Shown: positions 1-6,499, numbered from the stretch's first letter. The stretch is 6,924 nt of DNA from Cryomorphaceae bacterium (GCA_003444795.1 DLWR01000108.1:1-6924); one strand, 5' to 3'. Translations and numbers: made by a program. The notes: generated by a model not told the origin, from the sequence alone.

Positions 1-609
1 CGTACCCCCAGTACTGGGGGTAGATCCGGTTATGCCTCCCCATGGAGAATAGCCGCCGTAATTGCCGTACCCGTAGCCGCCATTAGGATAGCCATACCCA
101 CCGTAGGGATAGCCATACCCACCGTAAGGATAGCCATAGCCGTAACTCGTTCCCCAGGGATCCCAAGGGGAATAGCCCCCATAGCCCATGTAGGGATAGC
201 CAAAAGGCATCATATACGGGTTGTAGCCATAGGGGTTCATCCCGTAGGGCATCATATACGGACTGTTGAACCCGTAGTAATAGGAAGGGTAGAACGTGTA
301 GGGACGGTAATTCCAGGAACGGTACCGCGGGCGGTAGGAGAAGTAGGGACTCGCGTATGGTCCATTGAACGTGTAAAATGCGTCGTTGTAGCCGTCCTCA
401 TAGCCATCGTTATAGCCGTCATCCCCGTAGTACGAATAGCCATTGGGAGAATTGGAATACGAACCTCCCCCATAGCTGTAGCCGCCATGGTCGGGATAGG
501 GTTCCCAGGTGTAGATGCCATCGTCGTAGTCGGCCAAGCTGCGTCGGTCCACCGTGCTGCATGAAGCGAGGGCGGCCAGAGCTAAAAGGGATAAAATGGA
601 GTAGCGCAT
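1..609 (-). CDS. Tyr/Gly/Pro-rich lipoprotein, C-terminus beyond the window edge (partial)
   Basis: Reading leftward from the ATG at 609-607, the frame stays open for 203 codons to base 1 without a stop, so the C-terminus lies outside the window. The N-terminus is a lipoprotein signal peptide: [17 protein letters not shown], with lipobox LASC and lipidated Cys17. Export and attachment to a membrane are therefore expected. The mature part is extremely rich in Tyr, Gly, Pro and Asn, with no catalytic motif. Residues 55-78 are Gly/Asp/Asn/Tyr-rich ([12 protein letters not shown]), 84-140 are Pro/Tyr-rich with PYMMP occurring twice, and 156-182 carry a YGYPYGG-type heptad repeat. Codon periodicity is clean and the product makes biological sense, unlike the competing frames on either strand. 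It is divergent from proS. An SD-like AAAGG (plus-strand 619-623) lies about 9 nt before the ATG. Function is unknown; a structural or surface-exposed lipoprotein is an inference from composition only. Confidence 0.85.
   Translation of the reverse strand, partial: MRYSILSLLALAALASCSTVDRRSLADYDDGIYTWEPYPDHGGYSYGGGSYSNSPNGYSYYGDDGYNDGYEDGYNDAFYTFNGPYASPYFSYRPRYRSWNYRPYTFYPSYYYGFNSPYMMPYGMNPYGYNPYMMPFGYPYMGYGGYSPWDPWGTSYGYGYPYGGYGYPYGGYGYPNGGYGYGNYGGYSPWGGITGSTPSTGGT
86..145 (-). repeat. 21-bp tandem repeat inside the lipoprotein gene
   Basis: Two near-identical 21-bp units (86-106 and 107-127, differing at the last base) are followed by an 18-bp related unit (128-145). They encode the repeated [14 protein letters not shown] heptads of the lipoprotein. 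Because 21 is a multiple of three, copy-number changes would alter repeat length without breaking the frame. Confidence 0.8.
206..261 (-). repeat. 14-bp direct repeat, 42 bp apart, encoding PYMMP twice
   Basis: GGCATCATATACGG occurs at 206-219 and again at 248-261, an offset of 42 bp (twice the 21-bp period of the nearby array). Both copies lie in the lipoprotein frame and encode the two PYMMP segments at about residues 117-121 and 131-135, consistent with an internal duplication. Confidence 0.65.
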
Positions 610-615
610 TACGAA

Positions 616-646
616 GTACCTTTGTGGTTCTACTATTCCAAGGTAC
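616..646. promoter_or_regulatory. Divergent control region with inverted repeat and facing -7-like elements
   Basis: The 56-nt gap between the lipoprotein start and proS contains a perfect 7-bp inverted repeat, GTACCTT (616-622) and AAGGTAC (640-646), with a 17-nt spacer. The left arm extends to TACCTTTG (617-624), an exact match to the Bacteroidota -7 consensus TAnnTTTG reading toward proS. The right arm read on the minus strand is TACCTTGG (645-638), a one-mismatch version reading toward the lipoprotein gene. Neither has a well-spaced TTG -33 element: none is seen for proS, and the nearest TTTG for the minus promoter (673-670) is 24 nt away. The left arm could instead simply be the minus-strand ribosome-binding AAAGG. 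Confidence 0.4.
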
Positions 647-665
647 AAATCCCATACCATTCTCT

Positions 666-2138
666 ATGGCAAAGAATCTCACGGTGCGCGACAAGGACTA
701 TAGCCGCTGGTATAATGATCTGGTGGTGCAAGCCGATTTGGCGGACAATTCAGGTGTTCGCGGTTGCATGGTTATCAAACCGCATGGCTACGCGATTTGG
801 GAAAAGATTCAGGCCGAATTGGATTTCCGATTCAAAGAAACAGGACACGTCAATGCCTACTTTCCGCTCTTTATTCCCAAGAGTTACTTCTCAAAAGAGG
901 CGGCACACGTGGATGGATTTGCCAAGGAATGTGCGGTAGTCACTCACTACCGTTTGAAAAATGATCCGAATGGCACTGGCATTGTAGTGGACGAAGATGC
1001 CAAGCTGGAAGAGGAGCTCATTGTTCGACCCACTTCCGAGACCATCATTTGGGACACCTACAGAAACTGGGTTCAATCCTACCGTGATTTACCCATTTTG
1101 GTCAATCAGTGGGCCAACGTCGTTCGCTGGGAAATGCGCACGCGTTTGTTTTTGCGTACCGCAGAATTCCTCTGGCAGGAAGGACACACGGCGCATGCCA
1201 CGGAAGAAGAGGCCATTGCAGAAGCGGTCCAAATGTTGCACGTCTACGGCGACTTTGTGGAAGAGTTTATGGCCATTCCGGTCATTCGCGGCGTTAAATC
1301 GGCCAATGAGCGTTTTGCCGGGGCTCTGGAGACCTATTGTATCGAGGCGCTCATGCAGGACGGCAAGGCGTTGCAAGCCGGCACGTCACATTTCTTGGGT
1401 CAAAATTTTGCCAAAGCCTTTGACGTCAAGTTTCAGGATAAAGACGGTGAGGTCAAGCATGTGTGGGCGACCTCATGGGGCGTATCTACCCGTTTGATGG
1501 GTGCCTTGATTATGACGCATTCGGATGACAATGGATTGGTCATTCCTCCTAAATTGGCCCCGACCCAAGTCGTCATCGTCCCCATCTACCGCGGGGAAGA
1601 GGAATTGGCCGCCATCGATACGGTAGCCCATGCCTTGGTGGCTGACTTGAAGAAGTTGGGCATCCGAGTCAAATACGACAACCGCGACACCCAAAAGCCG
1701 GGCTGGAAGTTCAATGAATACGAACTGAAAGGAGTTCCCGTGCGCATCGCGATTGGTCCCAAGGATCTGGAAAAAGGCACGGCCGAAGTGGCGCGCCGCG
1801 ACACCTTGACCAAGAGCTTCTTGCCCATGGAAGGTTTGGCGCAGGAAATTGCGGCAATGCTGGACACCATTCAGGTGGAGCTCTTTGAGCGTGCTAAGGC
1901 ACACCGCGATAGCAACATTCATGTCGCTAATACCTGGGAGGAGTTTAACGCGGCTCTGGACAAAGGGGGCTTTGTCTCTGCGCACTGGGACGGTACGCCC
2001 GAAACGGAAGACCAGATCAAGGACAAGACGAAGGCAACCATTCGCTGCATTCCTTTGAACAACCTCCAAGAGGATGGTACTTGCATTTTGACGGGCAAGC
2101 CCTCTACGCAGCGCGTACTCTTTGCACGTGCCTATTAA
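666..2138 (+). CDS. proS: Prolyl-tRNA synthetase, archaeal/eukaryotic type (ProS type 3)
   Basis: Cytoplasmic class II aminoacyl-tRNA synthetase that charges tRNA-Pro with proline using ATP. The 490-residue length and lack of the ~180-residue editing insertion place it in the short type common in Bacteroidota. Visible parts: tRNA-synthetase core at about 1-290, with motif 1 around [14 protein letters not shown] (60-73), the RPTSET segment (121-126), motif 2 around [15 protein letters not shown] (164-178) and motif 3 around [12 protein letters not shown] (270-281, Arg276); anticodon-binding domain at about 295-400; and a C-terminal domain ending in the characteristic ARAY with a terminal Tyr. 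Two Cys (461, 473) sit where the family often has a zinc site. The ATG at 666 is chosen because homologues begin MxKxLxxRxxDYSxWYNDLV; an in-frame extension upstream would overlap the lipoprotein gene. It is probably co-transcribed with the gene 3 nt downstream. Confidence 0.97.
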   Translation: MAKNLTVRDKDYSRWYNDLVVQADLADNSGVRGCMVIKPHGYAIWEKIQAELDFRFKETGHVNAYFPLFIPKSYFSKEAAHVDGFAKECAVVTHYRLKNDPNGTGIVVDEDAKLEEELIVRPTSETIIWDTYRNWVQSYRDLPILVNQWANVVRWEMRTRLFLRTAEFLWQEGHTAHATEEEAIAEAVQMLHVYGDFVEEFMAIPVIRGVKSANERFAGALETYCIEALMQDGKALQAGTSHFLGQNFAKAFDVKFQDKDGEVKHVWATSWGVSTRLMGALIMTHSDDNGLVIPPKLAPTQVVIVPIYRGEEELAAIDTVAHALVADLKKLGIRVKYDNRDTQKPGWKFNEYELKGVPVRIAIGPKDLEKGTAEVARRDTLTKSFLPMEGLAQEIAAMLDTIQVELFERAKAHRDSNIHVANTWEEFNAALDKGGFVSAHWDGTPETEDQIKDKTKATIRCIPLNNLQEDGTCILTGKPSTQRVLFARAY

Positions 2139-2141
2139 GCC

Positions 2142-2804
2142 ATGACACGCCAAAATGACATCCTACGCGTGCTGGCCACAAAGTCCAGCAACAAGCAATT
2201 GGTATACCGTCGTGCGCTGGCTGCCTTTGCGGATTTGAAAGACTTGCTTCGGGAAACGGCGACTCAATTGAACAGCCAAATTTGCGCCATCGATCAATCG
2301 GTGGTCGTGGAGTTTGTGGACCGTGGGGACTATGAGGTGGAGATTCGTTTTTCGGGGGACTCTCTCATTTTCCAAGTGCATACGAACGCTTTTGCGCTTC
2401 CATCAGATCATCCATTGCGCCAAACGGACTATGTCAAGGCCCACGAGAACCGCGGCTACTGGGGTTTAATCCATGCCTACAACTTCCTGTCTGACTCTTT
2501 CAAAATGCGCCGAATGAACGACGCGGGCATGCTCTTGAGCCGCATGTTTGTAAACGGAGAAGGGCATTTCATGGCAGAAGGAGTGGGACGTTTGGGCATT
2601 CCGCTCACCGAATCTGATCTCACTCGTGAGGTCCTTCAATCCTGGGTGGAACAAGCGATGCTTCAGGCGATGGATATGGATTTGGTCGTTTCTCCTTTTC
2701 AGGAAATCCATGAAATTTCAGTGCTTGAACTTGAGGGCCTTCGCGAGGAATTGCGCCAGCGAACGAGCAAGCGATTGGGCTATCGGCCCAGCGGCGGGCG
2801 TTGA
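2142..2804 (+). CDS. Conserved-looking protein of unknown function, downstream of proS
   Basis: A 220-residue soluble protein with no signal peptide and no membrane segment. I do not recognise a named domain. Visible features: a basic, helical N-terminus (about 1-45); a short beta-rich stretch with alternating hydrophobics (53-82, VVVEFVDRGDYEVEIRF then SLIFQVH); a charged/aromatic middle (DYVKAHENRGYWGLIHAYNFLSD, 97-118); a Met/Arg-rich segment (KMRRMNDAGMLLSRMFVNGEGHFM, 121-144); and a helical C-terminal half ending in a Lys/Arg-rich tail. It starts 3 nt after the proS stop and codon usage matches proS, so it is very likely in the same operon. The ATG at 2142 is the natural start. I recall similar unnamed proteins in Bacteroidota but cannot name a family; association with translation is inferred from position only. 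Confidence 0.85.
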   Translation: MTRQNDILRVLATKSSNKQLVYRRALAAFADLKDLLRETATQLNSQICAIDQSVVVEFVDRGDYEVEIRFSGDSLIFQVHTNAFALPSDHPLRQTDYVKAHENRGYWGLIHAYNFLSDSFKMRRMNDAGMLLSRMFVNGEGHFMAEGVGRLGIPLTESDLTREVLQSWVEQAMLQAMDMDLVVSPFQEIHEISVLELEGLREELRQRTSKRLGYRPSGGR

Positions 2805-2826
2805 GCACACATAGGTTTCATGAAAA

Positions 2827-2861
2827 TTTGTGCGTGTCCGCATAGTCTAATTGTAAATTTG
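2827..2861 (+). promoter_or_regulatory. Putative Bacteroidota-type promoter for tRNA-Glu and rpsT
   Basis: TTTG at 2827-2830 is followed, after 23 nt, by TAAATTTG at 2854-2861, matching the TTG / TAnnTTTG consensus of Bacteroidota primary sigma factor promoters at the long end of the accepted spacing. The expected transcription start near 2868 would give a leader of about 30 nt before the tRNA. A second exact -7 match, TACATTTG at 2865-2872, overlaps the downstream side but has no suitably spaced -33 element, so either could be used. Confidence 0.5.
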
Positions 2862-2897
2862 TCATACATTTGCACTCCCAAAACCATTGGCAACAAT

Positions 2898-2971
2898 GGC
2901 CCGTTCGTCTAGCGGTTTAGGACATCTCCCTTTCACGGAGAAGATCACGGGTTCGAATCCCGTACGGGTCA
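2898..2971 (+). tRNA. tRNA-Glu, anticodon UUC
   Basis: A full cloverleaf can be drawn. The acceptor stem GGCCCGT (2898-2904) pairs with ACGGGTC (2964-2970) with one G-T pair. The anticodon stem TCTCC (2925-2929)/GGAGA (2937-2941) encloses loop CTTTCAC with anticodon TTC at 2932-2934, read as Glu. The T-arm CGGG-TTCGAAT-CCCG is canonical. The discriminator base is A2971 and CCA is not fully encoded (CAAG follows), so the tail must be added after transcription. It lies 33 nt before rpsT with no terminator between, suggesting a common transcript. Confidence 0.96.
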
Positions 2972-3004
2972 CAAGTTTGAAAACAAAAATTGAGATAAAA
3001 AGCT

Positions 3005-3259
3005 ATGGCTAATCACAAATCCTCCTTGAAGCGCATCCGACAGACGCAGAAGAAGCGTTTGCACAACCGTTTCTACCACAAGACGACCCGTAACGCTGTT
3101 CGCATTTTGCGCACGTTGACGGACGCGGCAGAAGCTGCTACGCAACTCCCCGTGGTAAGCGCCATGTTGGACAAGTTGGCTAAGCGCAATATCATCCACA
3201 AGAACAAAGCGGCTAACTTGAAGTCAAGCCTAGCCAAGCACGTAAACGGTCTGTCCTAA
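3005..3259 (+). CDS. rpsT: 30S ribosomal protein S20
   Basis: An 84-residue, strongly basic protein with the standard S20 opening [22 protein letters not shown] and a [19 protein letters not shown] C-terminus. S20 binds the 5' region of 16S rRNA as a three-helix bundle and helps early 30S assembly. Length is normal for the family (about 84-88). The start is fixed by the conserved MANHKS. The leader is A-rich and shows no Shine-Dalgarno, as usual in Bacteroidota. It is preceded by tRNA-Glu on the same strand and followed 21 nt after the stop by an intrinsic terminator, so tRNA-Glu and rpsT appear to form one transcription unit. Confidence 0.98.
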   Translation: MANHKSSLKRIRQTQKKRLHNRFYHKTTRNAVRILRTLTDAAEAATQLPVVSAMLDKLAKRNIIHKNKAANLKSSLAKHVNGLS

Positions 3260-3280
3260 GCGACGACTGATTTGGTCAAG

Positions 3281-3307
3281 AAAAGCCGCCCAGTGGGCGG
3301 CTTTTTT
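3281..3307 (+). terminator. Intrinsic terminator after rpsT
   Basis: GCCGCCC (3285-3291), loop AGT, then GGGCGGC (3295-3301), followed by six T; four A residues before the stem extend pairing into the T tract. A strong rho-independent terminator ending the tRNA-Glu/rpsT unit. The A-tract would also let it work weakly in the opposite direction. Confidence 0.92.
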
Positions 3308-3319
3308 GTTTTCTGGCAA

Positions 3320-3335
3320 TTGGCTAGTTGGCTAG
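3320..3335. repeat. Tandem 8-mer TTGGCTAG, two copies
   Basis: Two perfect, directly adjacent copies of TTGGCTAG just downstream of the rpsT terminator, in non-coding sequence. Function unknown. Confidence 0.75.
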
Positions 3336-3364
3336 AATGCACGCGCTTTACGCGGGGGTGTTTT

Positions 3365-3382
3365 AGTTTAAATGTTTAAACT
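3365..3382. promoter_or_regulatory. AT-rich perfect inverted repeat upstream of radC
   Basis: AGTTTAAA (3365-3372) and TTTAAACT (3375-3382) form a perfect 8-bp dyad with a 2-nt centre, in the middle of the 226-nt gap between the rpsT terminator and radC. The size and symmetry would suit a dimeric repressor or activator site, but there is no independent sign of a bound regulator. No clear TTG/TAnnTTTG promoter was found for the radC operon in this gap. Confidence 0.35.
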
Positions 3383-3442
3383 CTTTTGGCCTTGATCGCT
3401 GGTGCGGACCTTGGCTGCGCGCCGGGACTTTCCCTTGATTTG

Positions 3443-3466
3443 CCAAGCCTCCAAGCCTCCAAGCCT
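3443..3466. repeat. Tandem 8-mer CCAAGCCT, three copies
   Basis: Three perfect adjacent copies of CCAAGCCT (3443-3450, 3451-3458, 3459-3466), about 70 nt before the radC start. The array lies in probable leader or promoter sequence and, at 8 bp per unit, is prone to slippage in principle. Functional meaning unknown. Confidence 0.8.
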
Positions 3467-3533
3467 TTCTACCCTTAAACCCTTGTATTCCCCTCAAGAC
3501 GACTCTCCGCGAAGCCCATCCCAAATTGCGGGC

Positions 3534-4241
3534 ATGTCTTTTACAATACGAGAATGGTCCCCCGAGGATAGACCCCAAGAAAAGTGCCTCGCACAAGGTT
3601 CCAGAGCCTTGACGACGGCAGAATGTCTGGCCTTATTGATACGAAGTGGTGCTCAAGGTGTTTCGGCTTTGCACGTGGCGCAACAGCTGTGGCGGGCCCA
3701 TGGAGAAGACCTGCAACGCTTGGCGGCCGCTCGACCGGAGGCGATAATGCGCGAAGTGGGAATGGGGCCCGCCAAGGCGGCGGCCCTGGCCGCCGCCTTT
3801 GAACTTGGGCGCCGGATGCGGGAGGGGGCGGAGCAGGGGGTGAGGAAGCGGATCTATGGAAGCAAGGAAGCGTTTGAGGTGCTGAGGCCCAAGTTGCTCA
3901 GCTTGGATCATGAGGAGTTTTGGGTGCTCTTTTTAAGTCGTGCTCACGAAGTAATTGGGTGTGAATGTGTCGGCAAAGGTGGATGGACAGGTACGGTGGC
4001 TGATTTGCGGGTTTTATTTCAGCGGGCCTTGGAGTTGCGTGCACCTGCGGTGATTGTGGCGCACAATCATCCGAGTGGTCGTTTAGTGCCCAGTGAGGAG
4101 GATCGCGAGTTAACGCGTCGATTGGTACAAGTAGGGGTGTTTTTAGATATCGGCGTTTTGGATCATTTGATCGTTGGCCAAGGGGATTACGTTAGTTTTG
4201 CGGATAAGGGTTGGATGCGTCCGACCCAGTTGGATTTATGA
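3534..4241 (+). CDS. radC: RadC family JAB/MPN-domain protein (UPF0758)
   Basis: A 235-residue protein, the normal RadC length. The N-terminal part carries the family opening with REWSPEDRPQEKCLAQGSRALTTAECLALLIRSG (about 6-39), then a helix-hairpin-helix-like segment (about 70-94, REVGMGPAKAAALAAAFELGRR). The C-terminal JAB/MPN domain (about 110-230) has the metal-binding JAMM motif HNHPSG with His177, His179 and Asp190. Family members were once called DNA-repair proteins, but that role is not well supported and the true activity is uncertain; the intact motif suggests a metal-dependent hydrolase fold. The ATG at 3534 is preferred because upstream in-frame sequence is Pro/Ser-rich, covers the 8-mer repeats and does not look like RadC. 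Its stop overlaps the next gene's start (ATGA at 4238-4241), so it heads a coupled operon with glycan genes. Confidence 0.93.
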   Translation: MSFTIREWSPEDRPQEKCLAQGSRALTTAECLALLIRSGAQGVSALHVAQQLWRAHGEDLQRLAAARPEAIMREVGMGPAKAAALAAAFELGRRMREGAEQGVRKRIYGSKEAFEVLRPKLLSLDHEEFWVLFLSRAHEVIGCECVGKGGWTGTVADLRVLFQRALELRAPAVIVAHNHPSGRLVPSEEDRELTRRLVQVGVFLDIGVLDHLIVGQGDYVSFADKGWMRPTQLDL

Positions 4242-6499
4242 TTGTACACATCGTTGGCGCTCGCCCTCAGTTTATCAAATTAGTGCCTTTGTATCAGGCA
4301 TTGGCGGAGCGTGGAGCGACCCAACGGGTGCTGCATTCGGGTCAGCACTGGGAGGCCGGAATGAGCGATGTATTCTTTCAAGAGTTTGGTCTTCAGCCGG
4401 ATGAAGTGCTAAGTTGGTCAATGGTCCACGAGGAGAATGTGGGAGCAATGCAAAATGTGCTTCACGAATGGTCTCCCGCAACGGTGGTGGTGTATGGCGA
4501 TACCTTTTCGACCTGGTGTGCTGCTAGGGCCGCTAAGCGACTCGGGCTGCCTTTGGCGCATGTTGAGGCGGGATTGCGAAGTTTTAATGCGTCGATGCCC
4601 GAGGAAGAAGCGCGAGTCAAGACAGATACCGCGAGCGATTGGCATTTTGTTCCCTCTGAACGTGCCTTGGTTCAACTGCAACGGGAAGGATTGGATCGTG
4701 GGGCGAAGCATACGTTGATTACGGGCGATATCATGGCGGATGCACTTGTGCAGCGCCCCAAGGTGTCACCAACGCTGGGGCGGATTTTGGTTACGTTGCA
4801 TCGAAACACGAATGTGGATGATGCGCTGATTCGGACACGGATTGTTGGAGCCATCGCGGAGCTGGCAAAAACCCACGAGATTCATTGGCCCATCCATCCT
4901 CGACTTCGGGCATTTTTAGAAAAGGATGAACTCCCTCCTGCGATTCACTGGCACCCACCGTTGGGACGTGAAGCCCTTTTAGCGCAATTGGATGCGGCGG
5001 AATGGGTCATCACCGATTCTGGGGGGCTTCAGAAGGAGGCGTATTTCTGTCAACGGAATTGTGTTGTGCTTCGGAATGAGACGGAATGGGCGGAGCTACT
5101 GGAAACGGGCCACTCCTTCTTGGTAAATCCGGAAGCGGCAGAGGATAAGAATTTCCTGTTGAATGCACTTAAAACATGCATGCAAACCGAGACCACATCG
5201 GCATTTGTTCCGATCTATGGGGAAGGGGATGCGCCTCACAGAATGGCGAAAGCGCTTTGGAACGATGGTCCGGTGGCGCCCAATCGCATTCTCCTTCATG
5301 GGGATGCCAGGAATCCGCAATTGGCCTTTGCAGCGGAGGTCGTCCGTCGGGTGACTGGAATCCGCGTGGATTTTTCAGATGGTGAACAAAACTGGGAAGC
5401 GGCAGCATGTTGGTCGAAGCCATTTGAAGAATGGGAAAGAGGAACGTTTGAGGGAGACCTGCTTGCACGCTCCGCTTATGCGGCCTCGCGTGCGGAAGAA
5501 TTTTCCAGTACACATCTGGACGCACATGGCCGCTTTGACCCTAGGGCATCTTTTCTTTGGTCAGACATTGACCTTCATCCTGAAATACCCGCCGTACATA
5601 CGTGGATAGAGGCCTTTATACAGAATTTCCAATCTGATTTTCGTCTGGAAACACGTCGTTCGTCTGCTCCAACCGTCGTGGTCGATATCGATCATCGATT
5701 TGCTTTTGCAGGCTTTTCTGTGGCACATCAGTGGTGGGTGGCCTGCAGACATCTATGTATGGCACAATGGTCTAAACTAAAGGTCCAGTTCGGTGCAAAA
5801 GACCCCTTTGATGCCTCCGATGCCTTTGAGGAACTCATGTGTACTTATAAACGGGTTCGGTGGCAGTTTTTTGCGTGGATAGGCCCCGATCGGGGTCCCC
5901 AGGACAAGGGACCTAGTATTCGGCATACCAAAACCGCTGCCGCTCATGCCTATTGGGCGAAAAAATATCCAAGCACAGGGGTTCATCCTACCTATGCACA
6001 TCATGACCAAGATCCAAAGGCATTGGAGCGAGAGGTCCGGGCTTGGTCGGATGCTACTACGCGTGTATTGCAGCGTTCTCGCTACCACTACCTTCGGATG
6101 TCCTTGCCACATTCGCAAAAACAGCTGGCGGCATCGGGTCTCTTGGAGGATTGGAGTATGGAATATGCCAAGCAACCTGGCTATCGGGCAGGAGTAGCGG
6201 TTCCTATTCCCGCGTGGGGTGTTGGTCCAGACGGCCAGGCGATGGATGACGATGGTATTCCTTATTTGACCTATGTTCCCGTGGCTTTGATGGACCAAAA
6301 CTTCCTCGGATATTCGGCATCGACCATTGAGGAAACACTGCAGAAATGGGATGAAAGTGCCCGCAAGCACGGAGCGAGCCTCGTCGTCGGCACCCACTGG
6401 CGCTTTTTTGGTCCGGGACGGGATGCTTTTTTAGAAACCAAGGTCTACGCGCCATGGGTGGAAGGATTGAATAATTTCTTAACGAAGGTTCGGGCATGA
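4238..6499 (+). CDS. Fusion: WecB-type UDP-GlcNAc 2-epimerase plus DUF7033/polysaccharide-deacetylase-like domain
   Basis: A 753-residue cytoplasmic-looking protein (no signal peptide or membrane segment). Residues 1-342 form a non-hydrolysing UDP-GlcNAc 2-epimerase, which interconverts UDP-GlcNAc and UDP-ManNAc: GARPQFIKL (7-15, Arg9 and Lys14), GQHW (35-38), YGDT (86-89), HVEAGLRS (108-115), MPEEEARVKTD (120-130), TLHRNTN (186-192) and TDSGGLQKEA (259-268). A short linker follows; from about 349 to 753 comes a complete homologue of the Bacteroidota polysaccharide-deacetylase-like family whose N-terminal part I recall as DUF7033: ILLHGDARNP (351-360), AHGRFDPRASF (429-439), VVDIDHRFAF (481-490), KDPFDASDAF (521-530), GVHPTYAHHD (581-590), SRYHYLRMSLP (614-624) and DWSMEYAKQPGYRAG (638-652). 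The two activities are normally separate proteins of about 340-380 and 400-430 residues. The ATG at 4238 overlaps the radC stop; the stop overlaps the next start. Probable role: precursor supply and modification of a surface glycan (inference). Confidence 0.88.
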   Translation: MIVHIVGARPQFIKLVPLYQALAERGATQRVLHSGQHWEAGMSDVFFQEFGLQPDEVLSWSMVHEENVGAMQNVLHEWSPATVVVYGDTFSTWCAARAAKRLGLPLAHVEAGLRSFNASMPEEEARVKTDTASDWHFVPSERALVQLQREGLDRGAKHTLITGDIMADALVQRPKVSPTLGRILVTLHRNTNVDDALIRTRIVGAIAELAKTHEIHWPIHPRLRAFLEKDELPPAIHWHPPLGREALLAQLDAAEWVITDSGGLQKEAYFCQRNCVVLRNETEWAELLETGHSFLVNPEAAEDKNFLLNALKTCMQTETTSAFVPIYGEGDAPHRMAKALWNDGPVAPNRILLHGDARNPQLAFAAEVVRRVTGIRVDFSDGEQNWEAAACWSKPFEEWERGTFEGDLLARSAYAASRAEEFSSTHLDAHGRFDPRASFLWSDIDLHPEIPAVHTWIEAFIQNFQSDFRLETRRSSAPTVVVDIDHRFAFAGFSVAHQWWVACRHLCMAQWSKLKVQFGAKDPFDASDAFEELMCTYKRVRWQFFAWIGPDRGPQDKGPSIRHTKTAAAHAYWAKKYPSTGVHPTYAHHDQDPKALEREVRAWSDATTRVLQRSRYHYLRMSLPHSQKQLAASGLLEDWSMEYAKQPGYRAGVAVPIPAWGVGPDGQAMDDDGIPYLTYVPVALMDQNFLGYSASTIEETLQKWDESARKHGASLVVGTHWRFFGPGRDAFLETKVYAPWVEGLNNFLTKVRA

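Noticed and set aside
252..521. 89-codon minus-strand frame rich in Thr/Met/Pro inside the lipoprotein gene
   Set aside because: It is an out-of-frame reading of the same repetitive DNA; the frame with the signal peptide and lipobox explains the sequence better.
378..665. Upstream in-frame extension of proS (96 extra codons)
   Set aside because: It overlaps the minus-strand lipoprotein gene, is Arg/Ser/His/Cys-rich and unlike any ProS N-terminus; the conserved ProS sequence begins exactly at ATG 666.
1473..2153. Long 226-codon antisense frame inside proS
   Set aside because: It is the mirror of a conserved coding frame, with no recognisable protein signature and no initiation signal.
2776..2790. 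Hairpin TGGGC/GCCCA near the end of the unknown-function gene as a terminator
   Set aside because: The stem is only 5 bp, lies inside the coding sequence and is not followed by a T tract.
2805..2833. GCACA/TGTGC inverted repeat enclosing the palindrome TTTCATGAAA as a terminator or operator
   Set aside because: The stem is short with a 19-nt loop and no T tract; the segment overlaps the likely -33 element, so it is too weak to call.
3402..3533. Upstream in-frame extension of radC (44 extra codons)
   Set aside because: The extension is Pro/Ser-rich, translates the CCAAGCCT tandem array and would make RadC longer than normal; the ATG at 3534 gives the usual family length.
4211..4237. TTG start nine codons upstream for the epimerase fusion
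   Set aside because: The domain begins MIVHIVGARPQFIKL at ATG 4238, which also gives a standard ATGA overlap with the radC stop.
5777..6397. Long 206-codon antisense frame inside the fusion gene
   Set aside because: The sense frame carries the recognised domain motifs; the antisense product looks random and has no start signal or gene context.
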